Source of the DNA: Phycobacter azelaicus
GTDB taxonomy: Bacteria > Pseudomonadota > Alphaproteobacteria > Rhodobacterales > Rhodobacteraceae
Reading direction: 5' to 3'
Assembly: GCF_014884385.1 (NCBI RefSeq)
Contig: NZ_WKFH01000003.1
Span: 1,224,001 to 1,288,000, forward strand
Length of the DNA: 64,000 nt
Shown here: one piece after another, positions 1 to 7,647 of the stretch
How the letters are laid out: every line of letters starts with the position of its first letter
Position numbering within the stretch: the first letter of the stretch is position 1
Made by a program: the position numbers and the translations under genes
The notes under the pieces: generated by a model
What the model was told of the DNA's origin: nothing
The model's database searches: none
What the model saw: only the letters and a program-made list of their open reading frames with translations

Positions 1-74
1 GCCTTTCGGTGCAACCTGTGACAGAGAATGAATGGCGGGTCGTCTGCGCTTTGGGTGACACAGATCCGGATTGA
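1..74 (+). CDS. C-terminal end of an unidentified protein (partial)
   Basis: The reading frame beginning at base 3 is open from the window edge to a TGA at 72-74, giving 23 residues that end in CALGDTDPD. The other two plus-strand frames near the edge are closed by stops. The piece is too short to identify a family, and an open stretch of this length can occur by chance, so this is only a suggestion that a plus-strand gene enters from the left. Confidence 0.3.
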   Translation, partial: LSVQPVTENEWRVVCALGDTDPD

Positions 75-472
75 CCTCACAGCATAACGCTGGGTTGCCG
101 AACTCTGATATCGCTGGTTCTGGATACAAGACGCCGCAAATCAAAAAATCGCTTTGCACGTATAGGATGCTTTAAAACCGAAAAAGGGAAGGCCCTGTGA
201 AAGCAGGACCTTCCCTTCACCCCGCGTGCTCCATATCCACCACACGCGTATGAGAAATTCGGTTCCTGCCTTCCTGGCGGGTTGTCTTATTGATAGCCTT
301 AAAGCACCCGTTCGTGCAATCTAATAGCCCGGACAATACCCCTAAAATGCAACATGCATTCTGAGTATGTTTGACGTCCTATTCTAAGGCATCACTGAAC
401 ACCGGATCCCCGATCAAGCAAGGCCTGGTCAAAGAACTCGCACCCAGCAATCCGCCCGTTCCAAACAAACAC
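75..472. other. non-coding interval left of the OM protein gene
   Basis: No convincing coding frame is seen here. On the minus strand it holds the far 3' region of the outer membrane protein gene and ends in a strong terminator hairpin at about 184-219. Upstream of that hairpin, again on the minus strand, are a perfect short stem (CGCGTG paired with CACGCG, about 223-248) and a possible promoter (TTGCAC, 18 bases, TATCAA, about 289-318). The interval could therefore hold a small RNA gene of roughly 100 nucleotides; this is inference. Confidence 0.4.
184..219 (-). terminator. Rho-independent terminator
   Basis: On the minus strand a 12-base stem (GGGAAGGTCCTG paired with CAGGGCCTTCCC, one G-U pair) with a short loop is followed by TTTTTCGG. 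The G-U pair and the T tract are present only when read on the minus strand, which sets the direction. It lies about 250 bases past the stop of the gene at 473-1273, so it ends either a long 3' UTR or a separate small transcript. Confidence 0.8.
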
Positions 473-1273
473 CTATTTTGGGAACAAGTATATCAAAGCA
501 ATGCGCGCGGCCCAACCGGATGGCCCCCCTGGTGCGGAATCGACGTAGTAGCGGATCCCTCCTGCCAAGCTTACCGGCTGTTTTCCAAAGGTCGTGACCT
601 TGCTGTAGATCAGAGAAACGGGAATCGAATCTGTGTCCCGCACCCAGTCATGGGTGCCTTCAACCTGCAGCGTCAGGGTCTGCCCGTTGCCGAGCGCTCG
701 CGCCACGAAGGGCTGGTAGAATGTGGCGCTGACATCCATTGGGCCATCCACATCCCACAGGTGATTGATGAGGCCACCATAGGTCCAACCGTTTTTTTGC
801 CACAAAGCCACAGCCGTGGGACCAGCAGCAAAAGTATTCGCGCCCAGAGCGTTGTCAGTTGCCGTTGGCAGCAAAAACACGGGCCCTACCCCCCAGATCA
901 ATCCACCCGCCGTCGGAGCCTTGGGCGAAAAGAAAATGCTCTGCACTATGTCACCGACGCCCGTTTGCCTTGATCCCGGAACCACATCGTTTTGTGTGGT
1001 CAGGGGCACGATCGTGCGCGAAATCAGGTTCCAGTTGTCATTCAGCGAAAATGGAATGACAGGCTGAACGTTCACGGTCACACGAGAGCCTTCACCCCCC
1101 GCACCAATCCCGCGATCATAGTTGAACTGAAACGGGACGCTGATCAGGTCAGCCACTGGATTTGCCAGCTGCTTTGCAAGCGTGTCTTCGTCAGAGGCTT
1201 GGACGCTGCCGGATACACCGACGAGTATGGAGAAAACCAAAAGGGCGAAACGGGAAAATCTGAGAGAGAACAT
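473..1273 (-). CDS. outer-membrane beta-barrel type protein, transporter-like
   Basis: The 266-residue product starts with a clear Sec signal peptide (basic MFSLRFSRF, hydrophobic core to about residue 22, cleavage near VQA-SDE). The mature part is rich in alternating hydrophobic and polar strands with many Gly, Thr and aromatic residues, and ends in YLFPK, as expected for a small outer-membrane barrel. Proteins like this are usually annotated as hypothetical transporter, neuromedin U-like or phenol-degradation MetA-like; no substrate can be deduced. The ATG at 1271-1273 follows a GGAG. It lies downstream of ahcY in the same direction, separated by the ahcY terminator, so it probably has its own promoter. 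Confidence 0.75.
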   Translation of the reverse strand: MFSLRFSRFALLVFSILVGVSGSVQASDEDTLAKQLANPVADLISVPFQFNYDRGIGAGGEGSRVTVNVQPVIPFSLNDNWNLISRTIVPLTTQNDVVPGSRQTGVGDIVQSIFFSPKAPTAGGLIWGVGPVFLLPTATDNALGANTFAAGPTAVALWQKNGWTYGGLINHLWDVDGPMDVSATFYQPFVARALGNGQTLTLQVEGTHDWVRDTDSIPVSLIYSKVTTFGKQPVSLAGGIRYYVDSAPGGPSGWAARIALIYLFPK

Positions 1274-1307
1274 GACGGCTCCAAATTATGTAGCAAATCA
1301 TATCATG

Positions 1308-1338
1308 CAAAAGCCCCCGCGAATTTGTGCGGGGGCTT
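1308..1338 (-). terminator. terminator of ahcY
   Basis: A perfect GC-rich stem (AAGCCCCCGC with GCGGGGGCTT) with an 8-base loop is followed on the minus strand by TTTTGC. It lies directly after the ahcY stop codon and before the next minus-strand gene. Confidence 0.88.
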
Positions 1339-1366
1339 TGTCGTTTGGATTTTGGCGATGTGTTGC

Positions 1367-2755
1367 TCAGTATCTGTAGTGTTCCGGCTTGAAGGGGCCC
1401 TCGGGGCTGACGCCGATGTAGGCGGCCTGTTCCGCGCTGAGCTGGGTCAGCTTCACACCGATCCGGCCCAGGTGCAGGCGCGCGACCTTTTCATCCAGAT
1501 GCTTGGGCAGGATGTAGACCTCGTTCTTGTAGTTTTCACCGCGGGTCCACAGCTCGATCTGGGCCAGAACCTGGTTGGTGAAGGAGGCCGACATCACGAA
1601 GGACGGATGCCCCGTCGCATTGCCGAGGTTCAGAAGACGCCCCTCGGACAAAAGGATCAGACGGTTGCCCGAGGGCATCTCGATCATGTCCACCTGTTCC
1701 TTGATATTGGTCCACTTGTGGTTCTTGAGGCTCGCCACTTGGATCTCGTTGTCGAAATGGCCGATGTTGCCGACGATGGCCATGTCCTTCATCTCGCGCA
1801 TGTGCTCGATGCGGATCACGTCCTTGTTGCCGGTGGTGGTGATAAAGATGTCGGCTTGCCCCACCACATCCTCGAGCAGCACAACCTCAAAGCCGTCCAT
1901 CGCCGCCTGCAAAGCGCAGATCGGGTCGGCTTCGGTCACCTTGACCCGCGCGCCCGCACCCGCCAGCGAGGCGGCCGAGCCCTTGCCCACGTCGCCATAG
2001 CCGCAGACCACCGCGACCTTGCCCGCCATCATCACGTCGGTGGCGCGGCGGATGCCGTCGACCAGCGATTCCTTGCAGCCGTATTTGTTGTCGAACTTCG
2101 ACTTGGTCACCGAGTCGTTGACGTTGATCGCCGGAAAGGGCAGCTGGCCGTCCTTGACCAGCTGATAGAGCCGGTTGACGCCCGTCGTGGTCTCTTCGGA
2201 GACGCCCTTGATCGCATCGCGGGTCTTGGTGAACCAGCCGGGCGAGGCCGCCATCCGCTTTTTGATCTGCGCCTTGATGACCTCTTCTTCCTCGGATTGT
2301 GGCACCGGGAGGATGTCTTCCCCGGCCTCGGCGCGAGCGCCCAAGAGGACATAGAGCGTCGCATCGCCGCCATCGTCGAGGATCATGTTGGCGCCCTCGG
2401 GGAACATGAAGCTCTTGTCGAGGTAATCCCAGTGCTCCTCAAGGGTCTGGCCCTTGATGGCAAAGACCGGGATGCCCGCCTCGGCGATGGCCGCCGCCGC
2501 GTGATCCTGGGTCGAGAAGATGTTGCAGGAAGCCCAGCGCACATCGGCGCCCAGCGCCACCAGCGTCTCGATCAGAACCGCGGTCTGGATGGTCATATGC
2601 AGCGAGCCGACAATGCGCGCGCCCTTCAGGGGTTTGGCGTCCCCATATTCCTCGCGCAGAGCCATCAGCCCTGGCATCTCGGTCTCGGCGATGTCCAGTT
2701 CCTTGCGACCAAACCCGGCCAGCGAGATGTCTTTCACGATATAGTCCGCGCCCAT
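1367..2755 (-). CDS. ahcY: S-adenosylhomocysteine hydrolase
   Basis: AhcY converts S-adenosylhomocysteine to homocysteine and adenosine in the cytosol, removing the inhibitory product of methyltransferases. The protein has 462 residues, the usual size of the bacterial enzyme. It carries the NAD-binding GYGDVGKG at 252-259, the conserved [12 protein letters not shown] at about 212-223, and the family C-terminus KPEHYRY. The frame is open upstream to 2806, but alignment to the family starts at MGADYIVKD, so I place the start at 2755. A terminator-like hairpin lies in the leader (2848-2876). The gene is monocistronic and ended by its own terminator. I looked for an SAH riboswitch in the leader and did not recognise one. 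Confidence 0.97.
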   Translation of the reverse strand: MGADYIVKDISLAGFGRKELDIAETEMPGLMALREEYGDAKPLKGARIVGSLHMTIQTAVLIETLVALGADVRWASCNIFSTQDHAAAAIAEAGIPVFAIKGQTLEEHWDYLDKSFMFPEGANMILDDGGDATLYVLLGARAEAGEDILPVPQSEEEEVIKAQIKKRMAASPGWFTKTRDAIKGVSEETTTGVNRLYQLVKDGQLPFPAINVNDSVTKSKFDNKYGCKESLVDGIRRATDVMMAGKVAVVCGYGDVGKGSAASLAGAGARVKVTEADPICALQAAMDGFEVVLLEDVVGQADIFITTTGNKDVIRIEHMREMKDMAIVGNIGHFDNEIQVASLKNHKWTNIKEQVDMIEMPSGNRLILLSEGRLLNLGNATGHPSFVMSASFTNQVLAQIELWTRGENYKNEVYILPKHLDEKVARLHLGRIGVKLTQLSAEQAAYIGVSPEGPFKPEHYRY

Positions 2756-2847
2756 TGGCAAACTCCATTCTGGGTAAACACAACTTGCCAAAGCTGCTAA
2801 CACCACAATCCTTTACAAGCAACGAAGATGGATACCGGAACAAACAA

Positions 2848-2876
2848 GGCCAGCGACCAAAGGGGGGACGCTGGCC
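2848..2876 (-). promoter_or_regulatory. hairpin in the ahcY leader, terminator-like
   Basis: GGCCAGCG (2848-2855) pairs perfectly with CGCTGGCC (2869-2876) across a loop containing a run of six G or C. On the minus strand the stem is followed by TTGTTTGTT. It sits 92 bases before the ahcY start in the 194-base divergent interval between ahcY and the HD hydrolase gene. It could be an attenuator in the ahcY leader or stop antisense transcription; no competing anti-terminator pairing was found by eye. Confidence 0.45.
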
Positions 2877-2949
2877 GATTGAGGGTTTGCGCAAGCCAGG
2901 CCGACAGGGTAGGCACGGACCCAATCGAGACAAAAGACTGACCTGACCC

Positions 2950-3546
2950 ATGGCTTCGAAACCTGCCCGTGCCTGGCAACGCATGTTGTCCGGGCGTCGT
3001 CTGGACCTTCTGGATCCCACCCCTGTCGATATCGAGATCGAGGATATCGCCCATGGGCTGGCATTTGTGGCGCGTTGGAACGGACAGACGAAAGGCGATT
3101 TCGCCTATTCGGTGGCCGAGCATTCGCTGCTGGTTGAAACGCTGTTCACCCGGCTTTATCCCAAAGCCCCGGTGAAATGGCGCCTTGCGGCCCTGCTGCA
3201 TGATGCCCCGGAATATGTAATCGGCGATATGATCTCTCCGGTCAAAGCCGCTGTTGGTCCCGGATATGAAAGCCTCGACGAGCGGCTGACCACAGCGATC
3301 CATGTCCGGTTTGGCCTACCGGCCGCGCTGCCGAAAACCATCAAGTCCAAAATCAAGCGCGCTGACAAGATCAGCGCCTGGATGGAAGCAGTACAGATCG
3401 CCGGGTTTTCGGAAACAGAAGCCAACAAGTTCTTTGGCCACCCCGACCCCCAAAACATTTCAGATCTGTCAATCCAGCTTCGCCCTCCAGTCGAGGTCCG
3501 CCATGATTTCGTGGCGCGACACACCGAGCTGTTGGCCCTGCTTTAG
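2950..3546 (+). CDS. HD-domain 5'-nucleotidase (YfbR-like)
   Basis: The 198-residue cytosolic protein has an HD phosphohydrolase layout: H58 in SVAEHSLL, H84-D85 in LLHDAPEY, D93 just after, and a later Asp in RADKISAW. The arrangement resembles YfbR, which dephosphorylates deoxyribonucleoside 5'-monophosphates, but substrate is not proved. The ATG follows a weak GACCTGA purine stretch. The gene diverges from ahcY and its last four bases overlap the end of the convergent glycosyltransferase gene. Confidence 0.85.
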   Translation: MASKPARAWQRMLSGRRLDLLDPTPVDIEIEDIAHGLAFVARWNGQTKGDFAYSVAEHSLLVETLFTRLYPKAPVKWRLAALLHDAPEYVIGDMISPVKAAVGPGYESLDERLTTAIHVRFGLPAALPKTIKSKIKRADKISAWMEAVQIAGFSETEANKFFGHPDPQNISDLSIQLRPPVEVRHDFVARHTELLALL

Positions 3547-4721
3547 GGTGCGGCGCTTTTGGCAGCGCGGCGGGCGCGACGCATTTCGCGCACCCGTTGC
3601 TGTTTGAACTCGGGCGACTCGATGAAACGGTCTCCACCGCCAAAGCCCTTGTCGGCCAAGATCTGACTGCGCTCTGCATCACTCAGCACCGGCCATTCGG
3701 CGTCAGCAGCAATGAAGCCATGCTGCGCGAGGGCACGACCGATGACCGCGTGGTCGATCTCACCAAAACTGTTGCGGTTCGATGTCGGCTTGTTCTTTGG
3801 CACCCATTCGGTGCGCAAAGCACCGATCACCAGAGGGTTGCAGCGGCAGAAATGCGCGACATTGGCAGCCAACAGATTATTGGCCCCGGAACGACGCCGC
3901 AGAACGATGGCCACCTTCTGATCCGGACGCCCCACCATGGCATAAAGGTGAATGGCCGACCCATCTGCCGCAATTACATATTTGGCTGCCTTGTAGCGCG
4001 CCAGTTGTTCGCGCAGGCTGTGCTCTTGCGGGTGGAATATCTCGTAGCCTTCGCCGCGCAGCCGCTCTTCCATCTGCTCTTCACCCAAAAGGCCACCCTT
4101 GCTGAGACCCAGTTTCGAGCGGGAGATATAAATCCTCTCCGGTCCTTCCGGTTTCACATCGCGGGCAAAGCTGCTGTGGATGGCGGTACGGAACTTACGC
4201 GTCCCTTGCGTGATCTGACCGAGGCCAAAACCCTGGCCCGGAACCACCAGCTCTTCAACTTCTGTAGGCTTCGCAGCCACTCTGATCGGCAGGCCGGGCG
4301 CAAAGAGATCGATGAATTCGCGTTGAAATCCACGCGTCTCATCCCCGACGCTGGGGCGTTTGGGAATGAACAACACCCCATCGACAGGCTGATCCAGATG
4401 CGCCAGCGCCCACAACCGGGAAGAGCTTTCCACCAGGAAATGCCCAAAATGCACCCACAGAACGCCACCCCAAAGCCAGCGGCCCGAAACCGTCTCCTTG
4501 ATCTCTTTTGGCTGGTCTGGCGCAACGGTGATCGGGCGGAACCTGCGCCAAAGCGCACCTTGCGGGCAGTAGGCCCCATCCGCCTTCAGAATTCCGGCCT
4601 TTTGGACAAGGGCGCTTTCGACAGGCGGTACGACGCGCGCGTTCCTGACGGTCACAATCTCTTCGGACCACCCGCCCCCCGGCATCGGCTGATTTTCGGG
4701 TCCGCTGCCGAGCTCTGTCAT
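3543..4721 (-). CDS. glycosyltransferase family 61 protein
   Basis: The 392-residue product resembles DUF563/GT61 glycosyltransferases. Visible signatures are GGVLWVHFGHFLVES (85-99), a central YISRSKLG and a C-terminal half with FHPQEHSLREQL and ADGSAIHLYAM, typical of this family. No signal peptide or membrane segment is apparent, so it is probably a cytosolic or peripheral transferase acting on an exported glycan. The last 45 residues are strongly basic. It ends overlapping the convergent HD gene by four bases and starts 27 bases after the regA stop on the same strand, so it may be cotranscribed with senC-regA; the sugar and acceptor are unknown. Confidence 0.8.
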   Translation of the reverse strand: MTELGSGPENQPMPGGGWSEEIVTVRNARVVPPVESALVQKAGILKADGAYCPQGALWRRFRPITVAPDQPKEIKETVSGRWLWGGVLWVHFGHFLVESSSRLWALAHLDQPVDGVLFIPKRPSVGDETRGFQREFIDLFAPGLPIRVAAKPTEVEELVVPGQGFGLGQITQGTRKFRTAIHSSFARDVKPEGPERIYISRSKLGLSKGGLLGEEQMEERLRGEGYEIFHPQEHSLREQLARYKAAKYVIAADGSAIHLYAMVGRPDQKVAIVLRRRSGANNLLAANVAHFCRCNPLVIGALRTEWVPKNKPTSNRNSFGEIDHAVIGRALAQHGFIAADAEWPVLSDAERSQILADKGFGGGDRFIESPEFKQQRVREMRRARRAAKSAAP

Positions 4722-4748
4722 CTGGTATCCTGTCGTGGCAAGAGCCGT

Positions 4749-5303
4749 TTATTTGGGGCTACGCTTTGCAAGGATCCGCTGCAGGGTACGGCGGTGCATA
4801 TTAAGCCTGCGGGCAGTTTCCGAAACGTTGCGGTCGCACAGCTCGTAAATCCGCTGGATATGTTCCCAGCGCACGCGGTCCGCGCTCATAGGGTTTTCCG
4901 GCGGTGGCGGCAACTCATCATCAGAAGCCAAAAGCGCGTTGGTGATGTCAGTCGCATCTGCGGGCTTTGACAGATAGTCCGTCGCGCCGATCTTGACGGC
5001 GGCGACAGCGGTGGCGATCGCGCCATAACCGGTCAGAACCACAACGCGGCTTTCCGGGCGTTTCTCTCGGATCACCTCGACCACATCGAGACCGTTGCCA
5101 TCTTCAAGCCGCAGATCAACGACAGCATAGGCCGGAGGACGCGCTGTTGCGATGGCGCTGCCACCCGCTACAGAGCCAGCTGTCTCTACTTCAAAGCCGC
5201 GTTTTTCCATGGCCTTGGCAAGACGCCGCAGGAACGGTTCATCGTCGTCGACCAGCAAAAGAGATTTGTCGGGTCCGATGTCCTGTTGTGCCGCTTCGCC
5301 CAT
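4749..5303 (-). CDS. regA: redox response regulator RegA/PrrA/ActR
   Basis: RegA is the DNA-binding partner of RegB and controls respiration, and in relatives photosynthesis, carbon and nitrogen fixation, in response to redox state. The receiver domain shows the acidic pocket near residues 19-21, phospho-acceptor D63 (VVDLRLEDGNG) and K113. The C-terminal helix-turn-helix includes NVSETARRLNMHRRTLQRIL. The frame opens at 5330, but the ATG at 5303 follows GGAAGGAG at good spacing and gives 184 residues, the length of R. sphaeroides PrrA. It lies downstream of senC and divergent to regB, the classic arrangement. Confidence 0.96.
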   Translation of the reverse strand: MGEAAQQDIGPDKSLLLVDDDEPFLRRLAKAMEKRGFEVETAGSVAGGSAIATARPPAYAVVDLRLEDGNGLDVVEVIREKRPESRVVVLTGYGAIATAVAAVKIGATDYLSKPADATDITNALLASDDELPPPPENPMSADRVRWEHIQRIYELCDRNVSETARRLNMHRRTLQRILAKRSPK

Positions 5304-5384
5304 GACCGCTCCTTCCGCGTTCCTCATCATGCTTTTGTTATTGATATTATGTGCCGGAAGGGAAAGGTCAAATGCAGGCTGAGC

Positions 5385-6005
5385 TTACATGTTATCGATA
5401 AAGCAGCCGATTTTCTCTGCCATTTGCTCAGGTGTGTCATCGCGGCGGAAAAACTCGACGAAGCCATCTTGCGGCAGAACCAGGTAAGAGAAGGTCGAGT
5501 GATCCACCAGATAGTAGTCCTCATCCCCGTCCTGCTTTTTGTAGTAGGTCTTGTAGGCTAGGCTCGCCGCCTTGACCTGCTCGTGTGATCCGGTGAGGCC
5601 GATCATCTTTTCGTGCAGGTTATAGGCAAAGTCACCAACCACCTCGGGTGTGTCCCGATCCGGGTCGATGGAGATGAAAACAGGCGTCACGCTATAGCCA
5701 CGTTCGGCCAACACATCAACGGCCTCGGCATTGCGCGCCACATCCAGCGGGCAGACATCTGGGCAAAAGGTATAGCCAAAATAGACCAGCGAAGGCTCGG
5801 TAATCACATCCTTGTCGGTAACGGTTTCGCCCTTGGCATTTACCAGCTCGAACGGACCGCCAATAGCACCTGCGCCACCGGCAATACTGCTGCTGCGGCA
5901 CTGTGCAAACTTGTCATCGCTGTCACCAGGCCGTGTCAGAAACCAGGTTCCTCCGGCAACGATGGCAATGAACGAGACGGCAAGCAGAGCATAAAGGCGG
6001 GTCAT
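5385..6005 (-). CDS. senC: SCO1/SenC/PrrC copper-binding thioredoxin-fold protein
   Basis: SenC/PrrC proteins are membrane-anchored periplasmic copper chaperones for cytochrome c oxidase assembly and modulate Reg/Prr signalling. The 206-residue product has one N-terminal membrane anchor (about 5-23), the copper motif C81-P-D-V-C85 in FGYTFCPDVCP, and the distal ligand H169 in LVDHSTF. All three metal ligands are present. It sits between regA (81 bases downstream, same strand) and the divergent regB (158 bases). Confidence 0.95.
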   Translation of the reverse strand: MTRLYALLAVSFIAIVAGGTWFLTRPGDSDDKFAQCRSSSIAGGAGAIGGPFELVNAKGETVTDKDVITEPSLVYFGYTFCPDVCPLDVARNAEAVDVLAERGYSVTPVFISIDPDRDTPEVVGDFAYNLHEKMIGLTGSHEQVKAASLAYKTYYKKQDGDEDYYLVDHSTFSYLVLPQDGFVEFFRRDDTPEQMAEKIGCFIDNM

Positions 6006-6162
6006 TTGATCACACTTTGCAAAAGGGAAGGGTTATTGATCGTTTTCGGCGCCAGACCTATCAAGAAACTCAGCCGATGCAACTGGCGCAAGGCGTCACA
6101 CCACAGCTTGGCGCGAAATCGTGATGATATCAGATTAAGGCGCTGGAGATCAGGAGATGCAG

Positions 6163-7560
6163 ATGAGCGACACCCAGTTCGGCCTCATGCAGGGCCAGGA
6201 GCGCAGCCACTGGATTCGTCTGCGCACGCTGATTCTGCTGCGGTGGGTGGCCATTGCCGGACAGATCACGGCGATCATTGTGGCTCAATACGTCTACAAG
6301 CTGCAGCTGGAGCTCGGTTTATGCGTCTTGGCCGTCGGTGTGGCGGTTGTGGGTAATCTTGTTGTCACCCTGATGTACCCGGAGAACAAGCGCCTGTCGG
6401 AATTTGAAAACTTTCTGATGGTGCTCTTTGACCTCCTGCAGCTGGCATTTCTGCTGTATCTGACCGGCGGTCTGCACAATCCCTTTGCCCTGCTCGTTCT
6501 GGCACCTGTGACGATTTCTGCAGCCATGATGGGCCTGCGCCCAACCCTGATCATCGGCGGCGCCGCCATCATCCTTGTAACTTTGATGGCTGAATTCCAC
6601 TTTTCGCTGCGCACCGAACAGGGGTTCTTGCTGCGCGTTCCCGATATCTTTGTCTTTGGCAACTGGACAGCCATCGTGATCGCGATCCTGTTCATCGGCG
6701 CGTATTCCTTTCGCATCAGCGCAGAAATCCGCAGCATGTCCGACGCGCTGGCGGCCACACAACTGGCCTTGTCGCGCGAACAGAAGCTGACCGACCTTGG
6801 CGGCGTTGTGGCCGCCGCAGCACACGAGCTGGGAACGCCATTGGCCACGATAAAGCTGACCAGCGCCGAACTACTTGATGAACTGGAAGACAGGCCAGAC
6901 CTGCGCGAGGACGCGTCTCTGATCCGGGAACAGGCCGACCGCTGCCGCGATATCCTGCGCAGCATGGGGCGGGCAGGCAAAGATGATCTGCATCTGCGCC
7001 AGGCCCCTTTGTCGACAGTGATACATGAGGCCGCCGAGCCCCATGTGAATCGCGGCAAGACGATCATCATGCACGAAGCCCCACTTGCGGCAGACAGCCT
7101 TCAGCAGCCCACGATCTTGCGCAAACCGGAAATTATCCACGGGCTGCGCAACCTGGTTCAGAATGCCGTGGATTTTGCCGACAGTACCGTCTGGATCGAT
7201 GCGGCCTGGGATCATGAGATCATCCGCATCACGATCAGCGATGATGGGCGCGGCTATCCCTCACAGCTGCTGGGCCGAATTGGTGATCCGTTCGTGCGGC
7301 GGCGGCGGATGCCATCGGAACGCAAACAACGCCCCGAATACGAAGGAATGGGACTTGGCCTTTTCATCGCCAAAACCCTGCTGGAACGCAGCAGCGCTTC
7401 CTTGCGATTCACCAACGGGTCGAACCCTCTGCCCGGCCTGATCCTGCCAAAGGATCGTCTTGGCGCGATTGTCGAAGTCTCGTGGCCCCGCGGCAAGATT
7501 GATGCGCTTCACGGAGAAAACGCCGTTCCAAAGGGGGAAAATCGAAAAATAGAATTTTAG
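6163..7560 (+). CDS. regB: redox sensor histidine kinase RegB/PrrB/ActS
   Basis: RegB senses the membrane redox state and phosphorylates RegA. The protein (465 residues) has about six N-terminal membrane segments to residue 185, the quinone-sensing redox box GGLHNPFALLV (102-112), the phospho-acceptor H221 in AAHELGTPL and the redox-active Cys C261 in QADRCRDILR. N and G boxes of the ATPase domain follow (NLVQNAVDFA, DDGRGY, GMGLGLFIAK). The second of two in-frame ATGs was chosen because AGGAG lies six bases before it, against one base for the first. Divergent from senC-regA. Confidence 0.96.
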   Translation: MSDTQFGLMQGQERSHWIRLRTLILLRWVAIAGQITAIIVAQYVYKLQLELGLCVLAVGVAVVGNLVVTLMYPENKRLSEFENFLMVLFDLLQLAFLLYLTGGLHNPFALLVLAPVTISAAMMGLRPTLIIGGAAIILVTLMAEFHFSLRTEQGFLLRVPDIFVFGNWTAIVIAILFIGAYSFRISAEIRSMSDALAATQLALSREQKLTDLGGVVAAAAHELGTPLATIKLTSAELLDELEDRPDLREDASLIREQADRCRDILRSMGRAGKDDLHLRQAPLSTVIHEAAEPHVNRGKTIIMHEAPLAADSLQQPTILRKPEIIHGLRNLVQNAVDFADSTVWIDAAWDHEIIRITISDDGRGYPSQLLGRIGDPFVRRRRMPSERKQRPEYEGMGLGLFIAKTLLERSSASLRFTNGSNPLPGLILPKDRLGAIVEVSWPRGKIDALHGENAVPKGENRKIEF

Positions 7561-7582
7561 CTATTCATTTTTTGGCAACTAA

Positions 7583-7597
7583 TTAAACTTCACTTAA
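7583..7597. promoter_or_regulatory. CtrA-type binding site upstream of divL
   Basis: The sequence TTAAACTTCACTTAA is an exact match to TTAA-N7-TTAA, the consensus of the alphaproteobacterial cell-cycle regulator CtrA. It lies in the AT-rich 87-base gap between regB and divL, 51 bases before the divL start. Because DivL acts upstream of the CckA-ChpT-CtrA phosphorelay, this placement suggests feedback control. Binding is inferred, not shown. Confidence 0.65.
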
Positions 7598-7647
7598 CCA
7601 TTATTGGTGAACCATTGACGGACGATAGGTGACCTAGGCAGGACAAA

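Noticed and set aside
992-2800. Open frame of about 600 codons on the plus strand opposite ahcY
   Set aside because: It is the antisense shadow of a GC-rich conserved gene; the translation is rich in His, Arg and Asp with no family resemblance, and ahcY explains the frame.
2756-2949. SAH or SAM riboswitch upstream of ahcY
   Set aside because: I looked for the conserved core of the SAH and SAM/SAH motifs on the minus strand and did not find them; only a terminator-like hairpin is clear. A covariance-model search would settle it.
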